From assembly GCA_019636555.1 (NCBI GenBank), contig JAHBXH010000001.1:3134928-3198927 (forward strand): a DNA stretch of 64,000 nt. The letters are read 5' to 3'. This DNA is from Phycisphaeraceae bacterium. GTDB lineage: Bacteria > Planctomycetota > Phycisphaerae > Phycisphaerales > UBA1924. Numbering within the stretch: position 1 is the first letter of the stretch; every line of letters begins with the position of its first letter. Shown one piece after another: positions 18,830 through 26,964 of the stretch. The position numbers and the translations under genes were made by a program. The notes beneath the pieces are model-generated. The model was given only the letters and a program-made list of their open reading frames with translations. It ran no database searches and was not told the origin of the DNA.

Positions 18830-19837
18830 GTGCTCGGCCTGATCATCCGCCGCCTCATCCAGCTCCCCATCATCCTCGCGGTGATCTACACCCTCACGCT
18901 CGTGCTCGCCTGGCGCATCCCCGGCAACCCGCTCGAAAACCCCGAAGGCCGCCGCCCCGCGCCCGAAGTCGCCGCCGCGATGCAGGCGCAGTACCGCCTC
19001 GATAGTTTCTGGTCCTTCTACTGGTCCTATCTCGACAACGCCTCGGGCATCAAATACCTCCGCGACACGCTCTCCGGCCGCGCCGCCGCGCAGGCCCGCG
19101 CTGCCGAAGCCGCCGGACACGCTCCGCCAACGCGCCTCGTCTTCGATCTCGGCCCCTCGCTCCAATACCGCGATCAGCGCGTCAACGAAATCATCGCCAG
19201 CGCGCTCCCAGTCTCCATGGCGCTCGGCGCAACCGCCATCCTCATCGCGCTCATCATCGGAGTCGTCGCCGGGGTCGCGGGCGCGGTCAAGCCCAATTCC
19301 GCCGCCGACTTCTTCACGCTCATCGTCGCGCTCATCGGCATCAGCCTTCCCTCGTTCGTCATCGGCGCCGCGCTCCTCCTCATCTTCCCCGTTCTTCTCG
19401 GCTGGGGTCGCATCCCAAGCTGGGGCCGCCCGGTCGATCTCCTCCTCCCCGCCTTCACGCTCAGCCTCCCCTTCGCCGCGTACATCGCCCGCCTCACGCG
19501 CCTCGGCATGATCGAGCAGCTCCAGTCCGACTACATCCGTACCGCCCGCGCCAAGGGCGTCTCCGAACGCAGCATCCTCTTCAAGCACGCCCTCAAAAAC
19601 GCCTTCCTCCCCGTCCTCAGCTACCTCGGCCCCGCCGCGGCATACGCCATGACCGGTTCCTTCGTCGTCGAGCGCGTCTTCGTCGTCCCAGGCATGGGTC
19701 AACACTTCGTCAACGCCGTCCAGAACAAAGACCTCTTTCTCATCATCGGAGTCGTGCTCATCTACGCATCCATGCTCATCATCTTCAACCTGATCGTCGA
19801 TGTCCTCTACCGCTGGGTCGACCCCAGAATCGAGTAG
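18830..19837 (+). CDS. Peptide ABC transporter permease (OppB/DppB-like)
   Basis: 335 residues from a GTG start. The first transmembrane segment (LPIILAVIYTLTLVLAWRIPGNP) carries the OppB N-terminal signature with PGNP. Five more segments follow at about residues 125-150, 160-190, 205-225, 270-290 and 305-325. The EAA loop that contacts the ATPase is visible as YIRTARAKGVSERSILFKHALKNAF. No OppC, OppD or OppF gene follows; the next gene is a sigma factor. The second permease and the ATPases must be encoded elsewhere, or this is an incomplete cluster. Confidence 0.9.
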   Translation: MLGLIIRRLIQLPIILAVIYTLTLVLAWRIPGNPLENPEGRRPAPEVAAAMQAQYRLDSFWSFYWSYLDNASGIKYLRDTLSGRAAAQARAAEAAGHAPPTRLVFDLGPSLQYRDQRVNEIIASALPVSMALGATAILIALIIGVVAGVAGAVKPNSAADFFTLIVALIGISLPSFVIGAALLLIFPVLLGWGRIPSWGRPVDLLLPAFTLSLPFAAYIARLTRLGMIEQLQSDYIRTARAKGVSERSILFKHALKNAFLPVLSYLGPAAAYAMTGSFVVERVFVVPGMGQHFVNAVQNKDLFLIIGVVLIYASMLIIFNLIVDVLYRWVDPRIE

Positions 19838-19842
19838 GCTGC

Positions 19843-19890
19843 TCACACCTCGTCACCTGTTCACCTCTTCACCTCCTCACCTGTTCTTCT
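19843..19890. repeat. Degenerate tandem array of TTCACCTC-like units
   Basis: About five 7-9 bp units of the type TCACCTS with TT or CT spacers fill the gap between oppB and the sigma factor start. The same theme occurs in perfect 8-bp form at 20573-20620. Confidence 0.6.
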
Positions 19891-19896
19891 CCCGAC

Positions 19897-20562
19897 ATGG
19901 AACGCCCCGGCGATCAAAACCCCCGATTGCAGATCACCGGCTCACCCGGCCAGGACCACGGCCCCGCGCCCCTCAAGTTCCCCGCGCCCGTTTCCAATCC
20001 GCGCGATGACGACCCCCGCGCCGATGCGCTCCTCGTCGGCCTCGCTTCCCGGGGCGACGAAGAAGCCTTTCTCGCTCTCTACAAGCGCCACCGCTCGTTC
20101 GTCATCAGTGTCGCCCGCCGCTACACGCGCGATGAATCCGAAGCGCTCGATGTGCTCCAGGACACCTTCTCCTATCTCGTCAAGAAACTCCCCACCCTCC
20201 GCCTCACGTCCAAACTCTCCACCTTCCTCTATCCCGCCGTCCGCAACATCGCGCTCACCATCCGCCGCAAAGACCGCATGGTCGCGCTCTCGCCCACCCA
20301 CGATGCCGCCGGGAAACCCGCTTCCGGATCTCCCGAAACCGGGCCCCGCCCGATCGAAAAAGTCGTTTCGGATCTCCCCGAAGGTCAGCGCGAAGTGATC
20401 ATTCTCCGCTTCGTCAACGACCTCTCTCTCCGTGAAGTCGCGGCAGTCCTCGACATCCCCATCGGAACCGTCAAAAGCCGCCTCCACCAGGCCATCGCCA
20501 CCCTCCGCCAAGACCCGAAAACTCAGTCCCTCTTCGATGGCGAACCTCCGCCGACCTCCTAG
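19897..20562 (+). CDS. RNA polymerase sigma factor, ECF (sigma-70 family)
   Basis: 221 residues. A ~45-residue Pro-rich N-terminus precedes sigma region 2 (FLALYKRHRSFVISVARRYT, then EALDVLQDTFSYLVKKL) and region 4 (LPEGQREVIILRFVNDLSLREVAAVLDIPIGTVKSRLHQA). Regions 1 and 3 are absent, as in ECF factors. The downstream gene encodes a single-span membrane protein placed like an anti-sigma factor, so the pair probably responds to an envelope signal. The spacer before the start is filled by a short tandem repeat. Confidence 0.9.
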   Translation: MERPGDQNPRLQITGSPGQDHGPAPLKFPAPVSNPRDDDPRADALLVGLASRGDEEAFLALYKRHRSFVISVARRYTRDESEALDVLQDTFSYLVKKLPTLRLTSKLSTFLYPAVRNIALTIRRKDRMVALSPTHDAAGKPASGSPETGPRPIEKVVSDLPEGQREVIILRFVNDLSLREVAAVLDIPIGTVKSRLHQAIATLRQDPKTQSLFDGEPPPTS

Positions 20563-20572
20563 TTCCGCAAAT

Positions 20573-20620
20573 CACCTCCCCACCTCCCCACCTCCCCACC
20601 TCATCACCTCATCACCTCGC
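20573..20620. repeat. Six-copy octamer array (CACCTCCC/CACCTCAT)
   Basis: Six uninterrupted 8-bp units: CACCTCCC three times, CACCTCAT twice, CACCTCGC once. They begin 10 bases after the sigma factor stop. The unit is not a multiple of three and lies outside coding sequence. Confidence 0.9.
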
Positions 20621-20753
20621 CGGTTTCTCACCCCCGACCCCAACCTCTTCCCAAATCCCCATTCCAGACCCGATGAACTTCCCCCCCGCCCGGCGCGCTC
20701 AAGCACCGGGCCGTCTTTCCGGCCTCTTTGTCTCATCTTTCCCGTCTGAGAAA

Positions 20754-21998
20754 ATGTCTAGCCCGCCCACTCAACCCCCTCTCGACCCCGAAGCCGCCTT
20801 GGGCGATGCGCTCCCCGATCCTGTCCTCGCGCCGCGCGCTCTCGCCGAGCTGCGCGAGGCCTTCGCGCCCTCTCTCGAAGTCAGCCCCGAGGCCGATGCG
20901 CGCGTGCTCCACACGCTCCACGATTACCGCCGCAAGAAGGCGCACAGCGCCGGTTTCTGGCGCGGCTTCCAGATCGCCGCCGTCCTCGCGATCGTCGCAT
21001 CGTTCATGTTCTACATGAACCGCCGCAACGCCGAGATGGCCGCCAACAGCGCATTCGCCAAGGTCGCCGCCGAACAGCGCGAAGCGGCGAAGGCAAGAGA
21101 AGAGTCCATCACGCATCTCGCCGACGCCGGCGCCGCCGAGAAAACCGACGATCTCAACGCGACCACGCCGCTCGCCGCCGCAACCTACGCCTACGCCGTC
21201 CCCGAAAAGCCCACTATTCTCGACGTCCTCAATCTCGCGCGCCGCGTCGAAAACTCTCCCGGCGCAACCGCGAAGCGCTCCCGCAGCGGGTTCAAACCGA
21301 CCGGCGAAGTCGTCAGCCCCTTCGAAGAAGTCAACGAACTCGCCGCCAAGGTCGTCGGTGCCGAGCCGAGTCAGGTTCCCGCGCTCGCCGATCGAGCGCT
21401 CGCCGCCCGCGACGAACGCGACGCATTCGCGGATTCTTCAAGCGAGGGCGCCGAACGCCACGACGCGCCACGATTCAATTTCAGCCCGGCCATGCCCGCC
21501 GTCGCCCCCGCGCCCGGCTTCGCACAGCCCGGCTTCGCCGAAACCCGCATCCTCTCCTACGACATCATGCTCGATGTCGGCTCACGCGCACTCGCCGCCT
21601 TCCAGATCGAAATCTCCATGTCCGCGCCGGACACGGCGCGCGTTACGCTCATGGGCGTCCGCGGCGGCGATCACCCGGCGCTCCAGCGCCAGCCGCTCTT
21701 CGATTCCCGCCGCGTTTCCAAGCCCGGCTCGCACACGACATTCACCATCGCCAACTTCGACACCGGCAAAGACCTCCCCACCGGCGATGTCCGTGTCGCA
21801 CGCATCGTGCTCGTCGTCGTCGGCCCCGGCAACCCCGGCGTCACCGCGCGCCTCGTGATCGCCGCCGGACTCGAGGGCATCCCGATCCCCGCCGGCCTCC
21901 GCGTCGTCGAACGCGCGCCGATTAGCGGCTCCGATCTCAAGCACAAGCAACTCGAAAAAGTTGTCGACGACGCCGAAACGCTTACGCCGGCGAAGTGA
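20754..21998 (+). CDS. Putative membrane anti-sigma factor with extracytoplasmic beta domain
   Basis: 414 residues from the ATG at 20754; an ATG at 20673 is in frame, but the extra 27 residues are low complexity. A cytoplasmic ~60-residue N-terminus (ALAELREAFAPSLEVSPEADARVL) could bind the sigma factor. One transmembrane segment (about 73-92, FQIAAVLAIVASFMFYMNRR) follows, then a helical linker. The C-terminal domain (about 265-400) is strand-rich, with ILSYDIMLDVGSRALAAFQIEIS and then RVARIVLVVVGPGNPG. That pattern is reminiscent of cohesin-like beta sandwiches. The anti-sigma role is inferred from position after the ECF gene and from topology. Confidence 0.65.
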   Translation: MSSPPTQPPLDPEAALGDALPDPVLAPRALAELREAFAPSLEVSPEADARVLHTLHDYRRKKAHSAGFWRGFQIAAVLAIVASFMFYMNRRNAEMAANSAFAKVAAEQREAAKAREESITHLADAGAAEKTDDLNATTPLAAATYAYAVPEKPTILDVLNLARRVENSPGATAKRSRSGFKPTGEVVSPFEEVNELAAKVVGAEPSQVPALADRALAARDERDAFADSSSEGAERHDAPRFNFSPAMPAVAPAPGFAQPGFAETRILSYDIMLDVGSRALAAFQIEISMSAPDTARVTLMGVRGGDHPALQRQPLFDSRRVSKPGSHTTFTIANFDTGKDLPTGDVRVARIVLVVVGPGNPGVTARLVIAAGLEGIPIPAGLRVVERAPISGSDLKHKQLEKVVDDAETLTPAK

Positions 21999-22029
21999 AC
22001 ATCGCACGCGCGGTCGCGCAACTCAGAGA

Positions 22030-22062
22030 CCCCCTCCCCGCGGGAGGGGGCAGGGGGTGGGT
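22030..22062. repeat. C-rich/G-rich palindromic repeat
   Basis: A CCCCCTCCCC / GGGGAGGGGG-type palindrome with a trailing AGGGGGTGGG. A near-identical copy lies at 62802-62834. It follows the anti-sigma gene but has no T-run. Confidence 0.6.
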
Positions 22063-22091
22063 TTGCTTCGCTCGTTGCTCTTGAAATAGGG

Positions 22092-22137
22092 TGCCTGTCC
22101 GCCTGTCCGCCTGTCCGACATCCGACATCCGAAATTC
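22092..22137. repeat. Short tandem array (CCTGTCCG, then ACATCCG units)
   Basis: Three CCTGTCCG octamers are followed by two ACATCCG heptamers. They immediately precede the 3' end of the apt gene on the opposite strand. Confidence 0.7.
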
Positions 22138-22654
22138 AGTACCTGATCGCCGCCCCCACCGGCCCGTACTTCGCCAGCCGGTCTTTCCCTTTGAGCGCCA
22201 CCAGTTCAATCAGCACCGCGATCCCCGCGATCTCCGCGCCGCACTTCTTCACCAGTTCACAGCATGCCGCCAGCGTCCCCCCCGTCGCAAGCAGATCATC
22301 CACCACCAGCACGCGCTTCCCCGGCGTCATCGCGTCCGTGTGAATCTCCAGCCGATCCGTCCCGTACTCGAGCGCGTAGTCCGCACCGTGCACGCTCCGC
22401 GGCAGTTTCCCCGGCTTGCGAATCGGCACAAACCCGACCGACAACGCCTGCGCAATCGCCGTCCCGAAAATAAACCCGCGACTCTCCGCTCCCACCACAA
22501 ACTCGATCCCCTTGCCCCGAAACGGATTCGCCATCAGCTCCACCGCCAGCGCAAGCCCCGCCGCATCCGCGAGCAGCGGCGTGAAATCCTTGAACAGAAT
22601 CCCCGGCTTCGGAAAGTCCGGCACATCACGAATGAGATCGGTGAGTTGTTTCAT
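22136..22654 (-). CDS. apt: Adenine phosphoribosyltransferase
   Basis: 172 residues from the ATG at 22654, the usual length for this purine-salvage enzyme, which makes AMP from adenine and PRPP. The N-terminus has the typical IRDVPDFPKPGILFKDFTPLL. The PRPP-binding motif is KRVLVVDDLLATGGTLAA near residues 112-130, and VGAESRGFIFG is the conserved adenine-side loop. Longer in-frame starts would run into a repeat and are not favoured. It faces the GroES-like gene across a ~190-base repeat-rich spacer. Confidence 0.95.
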   Translation of the reverse strand: MKQLTDLIRDVPDFPKPGILFKDFTPLLADAAGLALAVELMANPFRGKGIEFVVGAESRGFIFGTAIAQALSVGFVPIRKPGKLPRSVHGADYALEYGTDRLEIHTDAMTPGKRVLVVDDLLATGGTLAACCELVKKCGAEIAGIAVLIELVALKGKDRLAKYGPVGAAIRY

Positions 22655-22690
22655 GGCAGGTATCAGGCAAATGGCATCAGGCATCGGTGC
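22655..22690. repeat. Degenerate RTGCCYR heptamer copies (minus orientation)
   Basis: Read on the minus strand this is a run of GATGCCTGATGCC-like heptamers directly upstream of the apt start. It belongs to the family with a 16-copy array at 37435-37546. Confidence 0.6.
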
Positions 22691-22720
22691 GAAAACCGAA
22701 ACGAATCGCAGCATATCCGA

Positions 22721-22846
22721 TCCGCCGTTCCGCACTCCGAGTTCCGCGTTCCGCGCTTCCTCTTCCTTTGGCCCTTTGGAACTTTGGCCCTTTGGCCATT
22801 TCTCCCTCCACTCCGAACTCCGAATGCCGCACTCCTACTCTCCCCT
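22721..22846. repeat. Repeat-filled spacer: TTCCGCR, TTTGGCCC and ACTCCGA units
   Basis: Three types of short repeat lie in series. TTCCGCACTCCGAG-like units span about 22721-22760. TTTGGCCC octamers with one variant span about 22766-22801. ACTCCGAACTCCGAATGCCGCACTCC follows at about 22809-22836. They fill the divergent apt/groES-like spacer where promoters would be expected. Confidence 0.65.
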
Positions 22847-23185
22847 ATGACCCAAAAGTCCTCCCGCAAGCCGACACTCGAAATCGTCGAACCCGTCGGC
22901 AAGCGCGTCCTCATCCGCAAAGACGCCGACAAGAAACAAACCAAGACCGGCATCCATCTGCCCGACAAGATCGAGATCCCCACGCTCACCGGTCGCGTCG
23001 TCGCCATCAGCCGCCAGGTCGAACGCGACGACGACTACACCATCGAGCAGTACGACCGTGTCCTCTTCAATCCCAAAAACGCGATCCCCGTCGAGTTCGA
23101 AGGCGACAACCGCCTCTTCGTCATCCCCATCGAAGATGTCGTCGCGATCTTCCGCCGCGACAACGACATGGAACTGTCTGAATAG
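22847..23185 (+). CDS. GroES/Cpn10-like co-chaperonin
   Basis: 112 residues. The beta-barrel core matches Cpn10: IVEPVGKRVLIRKDADKKQTKTGIHLP, then the dome and mobile-loop region, GRVVAISR, a YDRVLFNPKNAIPVEFEGD stretch and the final IPIEDVVAIF strand. Classical GroES has about 95 residues; this one has short N- and C-terminal extensions. No groEL is adjacent, so it is probably an additional or divergent co-chaperonin. It lies between apt and an unknown membrane gene. Confidence 0.8.
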   Translation: MTQKSSRKPTLEIVEPVGKRVLIRKDADKKQTKTGIHLPDKIEIPTLTGRVVAISRQVERDDDYTIEQYDRVLFNPKNAIPVEFEGDNRLFVIPIEDVVAIFRRDNDMELSE

Positions 23186-23213
23186 CCGCGGTTGCGCCGC
23201 TTGCAATACCTGA

Positions 23214-23843
23214 GTGATCGCCGTGGAGCCCAACGAAGGCCGCATCAGAGTTTTTCGTGCCAGTCCTTGGTCTCTTGGATGGCGACACATCAGAGATCGG
23301 ATATTCGGCGTCGGCATGCTGATCGGTGGAGTTTCGCTGCCGGTCTTGGGCGTCTTCATGTTGACGAAACCGAGCCAGTTATCGCTGCCAGCGCAGATCA
23401 TCATCGCGCTGGCAACCATCGCGACTGGGCCCGGCTTGATTGCAGTTGGCTATCTCTTCTTACTTCGCGGTCCGGGTTCCCAACCGTTCTCTGTCGCTAT
23501 TGACACGAGTACAGACTGCATCCGCTTCGAAAACACCTGGATCTCGAATCGATGGCCCAGTTACTTAAGTCCGCGTGCCTCTCTCGAATGCAGATTTGAC
23601 GAAATCCTTGCAGCAGAGAATTGGCCTCGCTCTTCCGGCCTCGCGGTTCTCACGACAAGAGGTTGCATTCTCATTCCGGACTGGATCACCGATTTCCACG
23701 TCTTGTCCGAATGTCTTCGTCAAGTCGCCCAAGGACCCATGCCAGCTCGACAGTCTGAGCGGTGGTACTTTTTCTTCGGCATTCTGTGCGCGCTGATGGC
23801 TGTCGGCGTCGTGGTTTCTGGGATTGTCTTCGGCTGGTGGTGA
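23214..23843 (+). CDS. Hypothetical membrane protein
   Basis: 209 residues from a GTG at 23214. Two hydrophobic segments lie near residues 32-52 and 62-84, and a C-terminal one near 187-207. Between them is a ~95-residue soluble domain containing VAIDTSTDCIRFENTWISNR and AVLTTRGCILIPDWITDF. The topology suggests a small soluble domain held between membrane anchors. I do not recognise the family. It lies 28 nt after the GroES-like gene. Confidence 0.6.
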   Translation: MIAVEPNEGRIRVFRASPWSLGWRHIRDRIFGVGMLIGGVSLPVLGVFMLTKPSQLSLPAQIIIALATIATGPGLIAVGYLFLLRGPGSQPFSVAIDTSTDCIRFENTWISNRWPSYLSPRASLECRFDEILAAENWPRSSGLAVLTTRGCILIPDWITDFHVLSECLRQVAQGPMPARQSERWYFFFGILCALMAVGVVVSGIVFGWW

Positions 23844-23941
23844 TCTGTTTCGTCATTCTGCTCTCCAATGTCCGCTTCTCCACCGATACAATCCCGCCTC
23901 AAACTGCGGCTCGCTCGTGCGCGCCTTCCAATCTGCGCACC

Positions 23942-25435
23942 GTGACCACGACTTCTTCATCTCTCCCCCCCGATCACCCCGCCTCGGTCTTCCTGCGCCC
24001 GCTTTCCGATCTCCCAAACCCGCTTCCCATCACGCCTCTCCCCCGCGGCAAGCGCGGCATCTTCGATCTCTCGCTCCGCACGCCCGGCTCCAAATCCCTC
24101 ACCAACCGCGCGCTCCTCCTCGCCGCGCTCGCACGCGGCGAATCCAGAATCCACGCGCCCCTCCTCGAAGCCGACGACGCGATCCGCATGCGCGCCGCCC
24201 TCGAACAACTCGGCGTCACACTCAAACTCGAAAACGACACCCTCTCCGTCCGCGGCATATCCGGCACCTGGCCCGTGCCGCAATCTGGTCTTACGCTCAA
24301 TCTCAACAACGCCGGCACCGCAACCCGCTTCCTCGCCGCCGCCGCGCTCCTCGCCGAAAACCCGCTCACCATCGACGGCAACGCCCGCATGCGCGAGCGC
24401 CCCATCGGCGAACTCACCGAAATCCTCTCTCGCCTCGGCGCCACCTGCGAATTCCTCGAAACGCCCAACTGCCCGCCCGTTCGCATCACCCCGCCGCCGT
24501 CACGCAAGGGTCCGGGCAAAGTCCTCGACATCCCGACCACGCAGAGCAGCCAGTTCATCTCCGCGCTCCTTCTCATCGCGCCCTGGCTCGAAGGCGGCCT
24601 CACCATCCGCCTCACCGGCGAAATCACCAGCCCCACCTACATCGAAATGTCCGTCGGCCTCCTCCAGCGCGCCGGCGCGCTCGTCAAAACGTCCGAAGAC
24701 CTCCGCATCATCCGTGTCGGCCCCCCACCAACCGCCGCAGGAAAAGCCCCCGGCCTCGACGCCTTCGACTACGAAGTCGAACCCGACGCCAGCAGCGCCA
24801 CCTACTTCTGGGCAGCCGCGGCAATCAATCCCGGTTCCACCGCGAAACTCACCGGCCTCTCCCACCGCTCGCTCCAGGGCGACGCGAGTTTTCCCTCTCT
24901 CCTCGCGCGCATGGGCGCGATCATCGAGCAGAACCCGGCGACCCAGAACACGCCCCTCTCCGCGCGCGAAGAACCCGATCCGCGCGATCACTTCATCCAG
25001 GTTGGCGGCCCGGTCTCGCTCGAACCGATCATGGCCGATCTCTCCACCATGCCCGACACCGCGATGACCCTCGCCGCGGTTGCCTGCTTCGCACCCGGCA
25101 TGTCGATCCTGCGAGGCCTGCGCACCCTCCGCGTCAAAGAAACCGACCGCATCGAAGCCCTCCGCAACGAACTCACCAAGCTCCACGTCAGAGTCGATTG
25201 CCCCGTCATGGGCGACCACGATGTCATGGCAATCACGCCCCCCCCATTGGCAGGCGGGGGCGATATGTCGCTCGCGAGCTCCCGCGTCGAGTTCGACACC
25301 TACGACGATCACCGCATGGCCATGAGCCTCGCGCTGATCGGCCTCCGCCGCCCCAACGTCTTCATCAAAGACCCGGCCTGCGTCGCGAAAACCTACCCGA
25401 CCTTCTGGCACGATCTCGCGAAGCTCTACGGTTAG
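23942..25435 (+). CDS. aroA: 3-phosphoshikimate 1-carboxyvinyltransferase (EPSP synthase)
   Basis: 497 residues from a GTG at 23942; the frame is open further upstream without protein-like sequence. The enzyme joins PEP to shikimate-3-phosphate in aromatic amino-acid synthesis. Recognised motifs are PGSKSLTNRALLLAALA near residue 45, LNNAGTATRFLAA, ITSPTYIEMSVGLL, VEPDASSATYFWAAAA, LRVKETDRIEAL and the C-terminal YDDHRMAMSLALIGLR. It is about 70 residues longer than E. coli AroA, mainly at the N-terminus and in inserts. The next gene starts 3 nt after its stop. Confidence 0.95.
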   Translation: MTTTSSSLPPDHPASVFLRPLSDLPNPLPITPLPRGKRGIFDLSLRTPGSKSLTNRALLLAALARGESRIHAPLLEADDAIRMRAALEQLGVTLKLENDTLSVRGISGTWPVPQSGLTLNLNNAGTATRFLAAAALLAENPLTIDGNARMRERPIGELTEILSRLGATCEFLETPNCPPVRITPPPSRKGPGKVLDIPTTQSSQFISALLLIAPWLEGGLTIRLTGEITSPTYIEMSVGLLQRAGALVKTSEDLRIIRVGPPPTAAGKAPGLDAFDYEVEPDASSATYFWAAAAINPGSTAKLTGLSHRSLQGDASFPSLLARMGAIIEQNPATQNTPLSAREEPDPRDHFIQVGGPVSLEPIMADLSTMPDTAMTLAAVACFAPGMSILRGLRTLRVKETDRIEALRNELTKLHVRVDCPVMGDHDVMAITPPPLAGGGDMSLASSRVEFDTYDDHRMAMSLALIGLRRPNVFIKDPACVAKTYPTFWHDLAKLYG

Positions 25436-25438
25436 GCT

Positions 25439-26650
25439 GTGTATTCGACGCCCCATTTGGTCCTCCGCGCTAGTCTCTTGGCGATCGCTTTCCTGGGCGT
25501 TGTGTTCTCGATCTGGTTTGCGTTTCAATTCGTTCGCCGAAGACCCGCTGGTTGCCGCAAATGCTCGTATGACATGCGCAACCTCAGGTCGCTTCAATGC
25601 CCCGAATGCGGCACGCTCCACCAAAGCGATGCCGAACTTCGCGGACGATCCTTTTCCTTTAAACCCGCGGTATTCGCCGCGATTCTCCTCGTTCTCTGCT
25701 CGGTCGGCTGGTGGACGCAACGTCGGCTCATCGATTACTGGGAATACTTCTTCCGCGAAGCCGTACCCCTCGGAAGAACGGAAGTCGCCGGCGTACGCGC
25801 CGAGCTGTTTTCTTACGAGTACAAATACTCCAGGCCTGATTGGGGAGAACGAAACTTCGGCATCGGCCTCGTGTTGACAAGGAGAGACCGTCTTCTGCTC
25901 CACTTCACACACCAAGACACGGGGCAGCTCGACACCGACATCCGAGTGACGACGACTCCGTTGATGTTTCCGAAAGAATCTGAATCTGGAAACCATCTCA
26001 AACCCTCCGATCCCTTGGCCGACATGCACGGCGCCGCCCCAATGTCAGGATTCGATCTGACCGGCGATGGAATTCCGGAAATCGTTCTGACAACTTACTC
26101 GGGCGGCGCGCACTGCTGCCGCACCTACCACATCTTCGATGTCAGCGGCCCAGTTCCTGTGCACTCTGCGATTGACGTCTACGACGGTGGCGAAGAACTC
26201 TTCGAATGGCCCTCCGGATCGCGCACCTATCGCTTCGCAATCCGCGATTGGACCTTTGCATACTGGAAAACCAGCTTCGCGGGGTCGCCCGCACCTCGTG
26301 TCATTCTGAAATACGATGCTGGCCAATTCCGTGCAGACATCGACCTGATGCGCTCACCCGAGCCCTCCCCCGCCGCGCTCACATTGATGGTCGATGCCAT
26401 TCACGATGAATCGAACGCAGACCCCGGTTCAACCGAACCCACTCCCCTGCTCTGGGGCACCATGCTCAATCTCATCTACAGCGGCAATCCGACCACCGCC
26501 GACGAACTCTTCGACCGCGCGTGGCCTGCCAACCTCCGCGGCAAGCAGGAATTCCGCGTTGCGTTCCTCTCCCGACTGCAGGTGAGCCCGTACTGGGACG
26601 CAATTGTCGCTCTCGCGCCGGAATACTGGAGCGCCGTCGCCCGCCACTAG
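25439..26650 (+). CDS. Zinc-ribbon membrane protein with FG-GAP-like soluble domain
   Basis: 403 residues from a GTG three bases after aroA. Topology: a transmembrane segment (about 7-29), a short CxxC zinc ribbon (CRKCSYDMRNLRSLQCPECG, about 38-57), a second transmembrane segment (about 75-92), then a ~300-residue outer domain. That domain contains FDLTGDGIPEIVLTTYSGG, a D-x-x-x-D-G calcium-type loop as in FG-GAP/integrin-like repeats. The gene at 26965-28088 is a frameshifted paralogue with the same order of parts. Function unknown. Confidence 0.7.
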   Translation: MYSTPHLVLRASLLAIAFLGVVFSIWFAFQFVRRRPAGCRKCSYDMRNLRSLQCPECGTLHQSDAELRGRSFSFKPAVFAAILLVLCSVGWWTQRRLIDYWEYFFREAVPLGRTEVAGVRAELFSYEYKYSRPDWGERNFGIGLVLTRRDRLLLHFTHQDTGQLDTDIRVTTTPLMFPKESESGNHLKPSDPLADMHGAAPMSGFDLTGDGIPEIVLTTYSGGAHCCRTYHIFDVSGPVPVHSAIDVYDGGEELFEWPSGSRTYRFAIRDWTFAYWKTSFAGSPAPRVILKYDAGQFRADIDLMRSPEPSPAALTLMVDAIHDESNADPGSTEPTPLLWGTMLNLIYSGNPTTADELFDRAWPANLRGKQEFRVAFLSRLQVSPYWDAIVALAPEYWSAVARH

Positions 26651-26770
26651 CGAGGCCAATACCGTCCCCCCATCTGCCGGAGAATCCTGTGAGCCGAAAC
26701 CCGCGCAACCGCCGCGGCAGCACAATCCATGCATCCCGCATCCTCTTCAGCCCCGCAGGGGCGCCGGGCT

Positions 26771-26817
26771 GTAGCGACGGGTGGAGCGAGGTCGTTTCGA
26801 CCGAGCGCAACCCGTCG
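26771..26817 (+). repeat. GTAG-headed palindromic repeat (REP-like), isolated copy
   Basis: A GTAG tetranucleotide is followed by an imperfect palindrome CGACGGGTGGAGCGAGGTCG / ACCGAGCGCAACCCGTCG with loop TTTCG. It is nearly identical to the copies at 39301 and 39421, 12.5 kb away beside the IS200-like gene, and a GGGGCG/CGCCCC mini-palindrome accompanies each. This copy sits between the two zinc-ribbon paralogues. Confidence 0.85.
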
Positions 26818-26964
26818 AGAGAATGCCCCGAACCCGCCCGCCCCGCGAGGGGCGGAGGAATCCGCACCATTCTCCAAATACTCAACCGCCCTCCCCCGTC
26901 AACGCTCTGCTTCCGCGCCCGCGTCTCGAATTCCGATCCGACTCTTTGACGGGTTCTCGCAAGT

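Noticed and set aside
22030..22062. Rho-independent terminator after the anti-sigma gene
   Set aside because: The palindrome has no following T-run and recurs at 62802 upstream of a gene, so it behaves as a repeat.
24500..26029. 509-codon minus-strand open frame
   Set aside because: Antisense to aroA and the zinc-ribbon gene, both of which have clear motifs.
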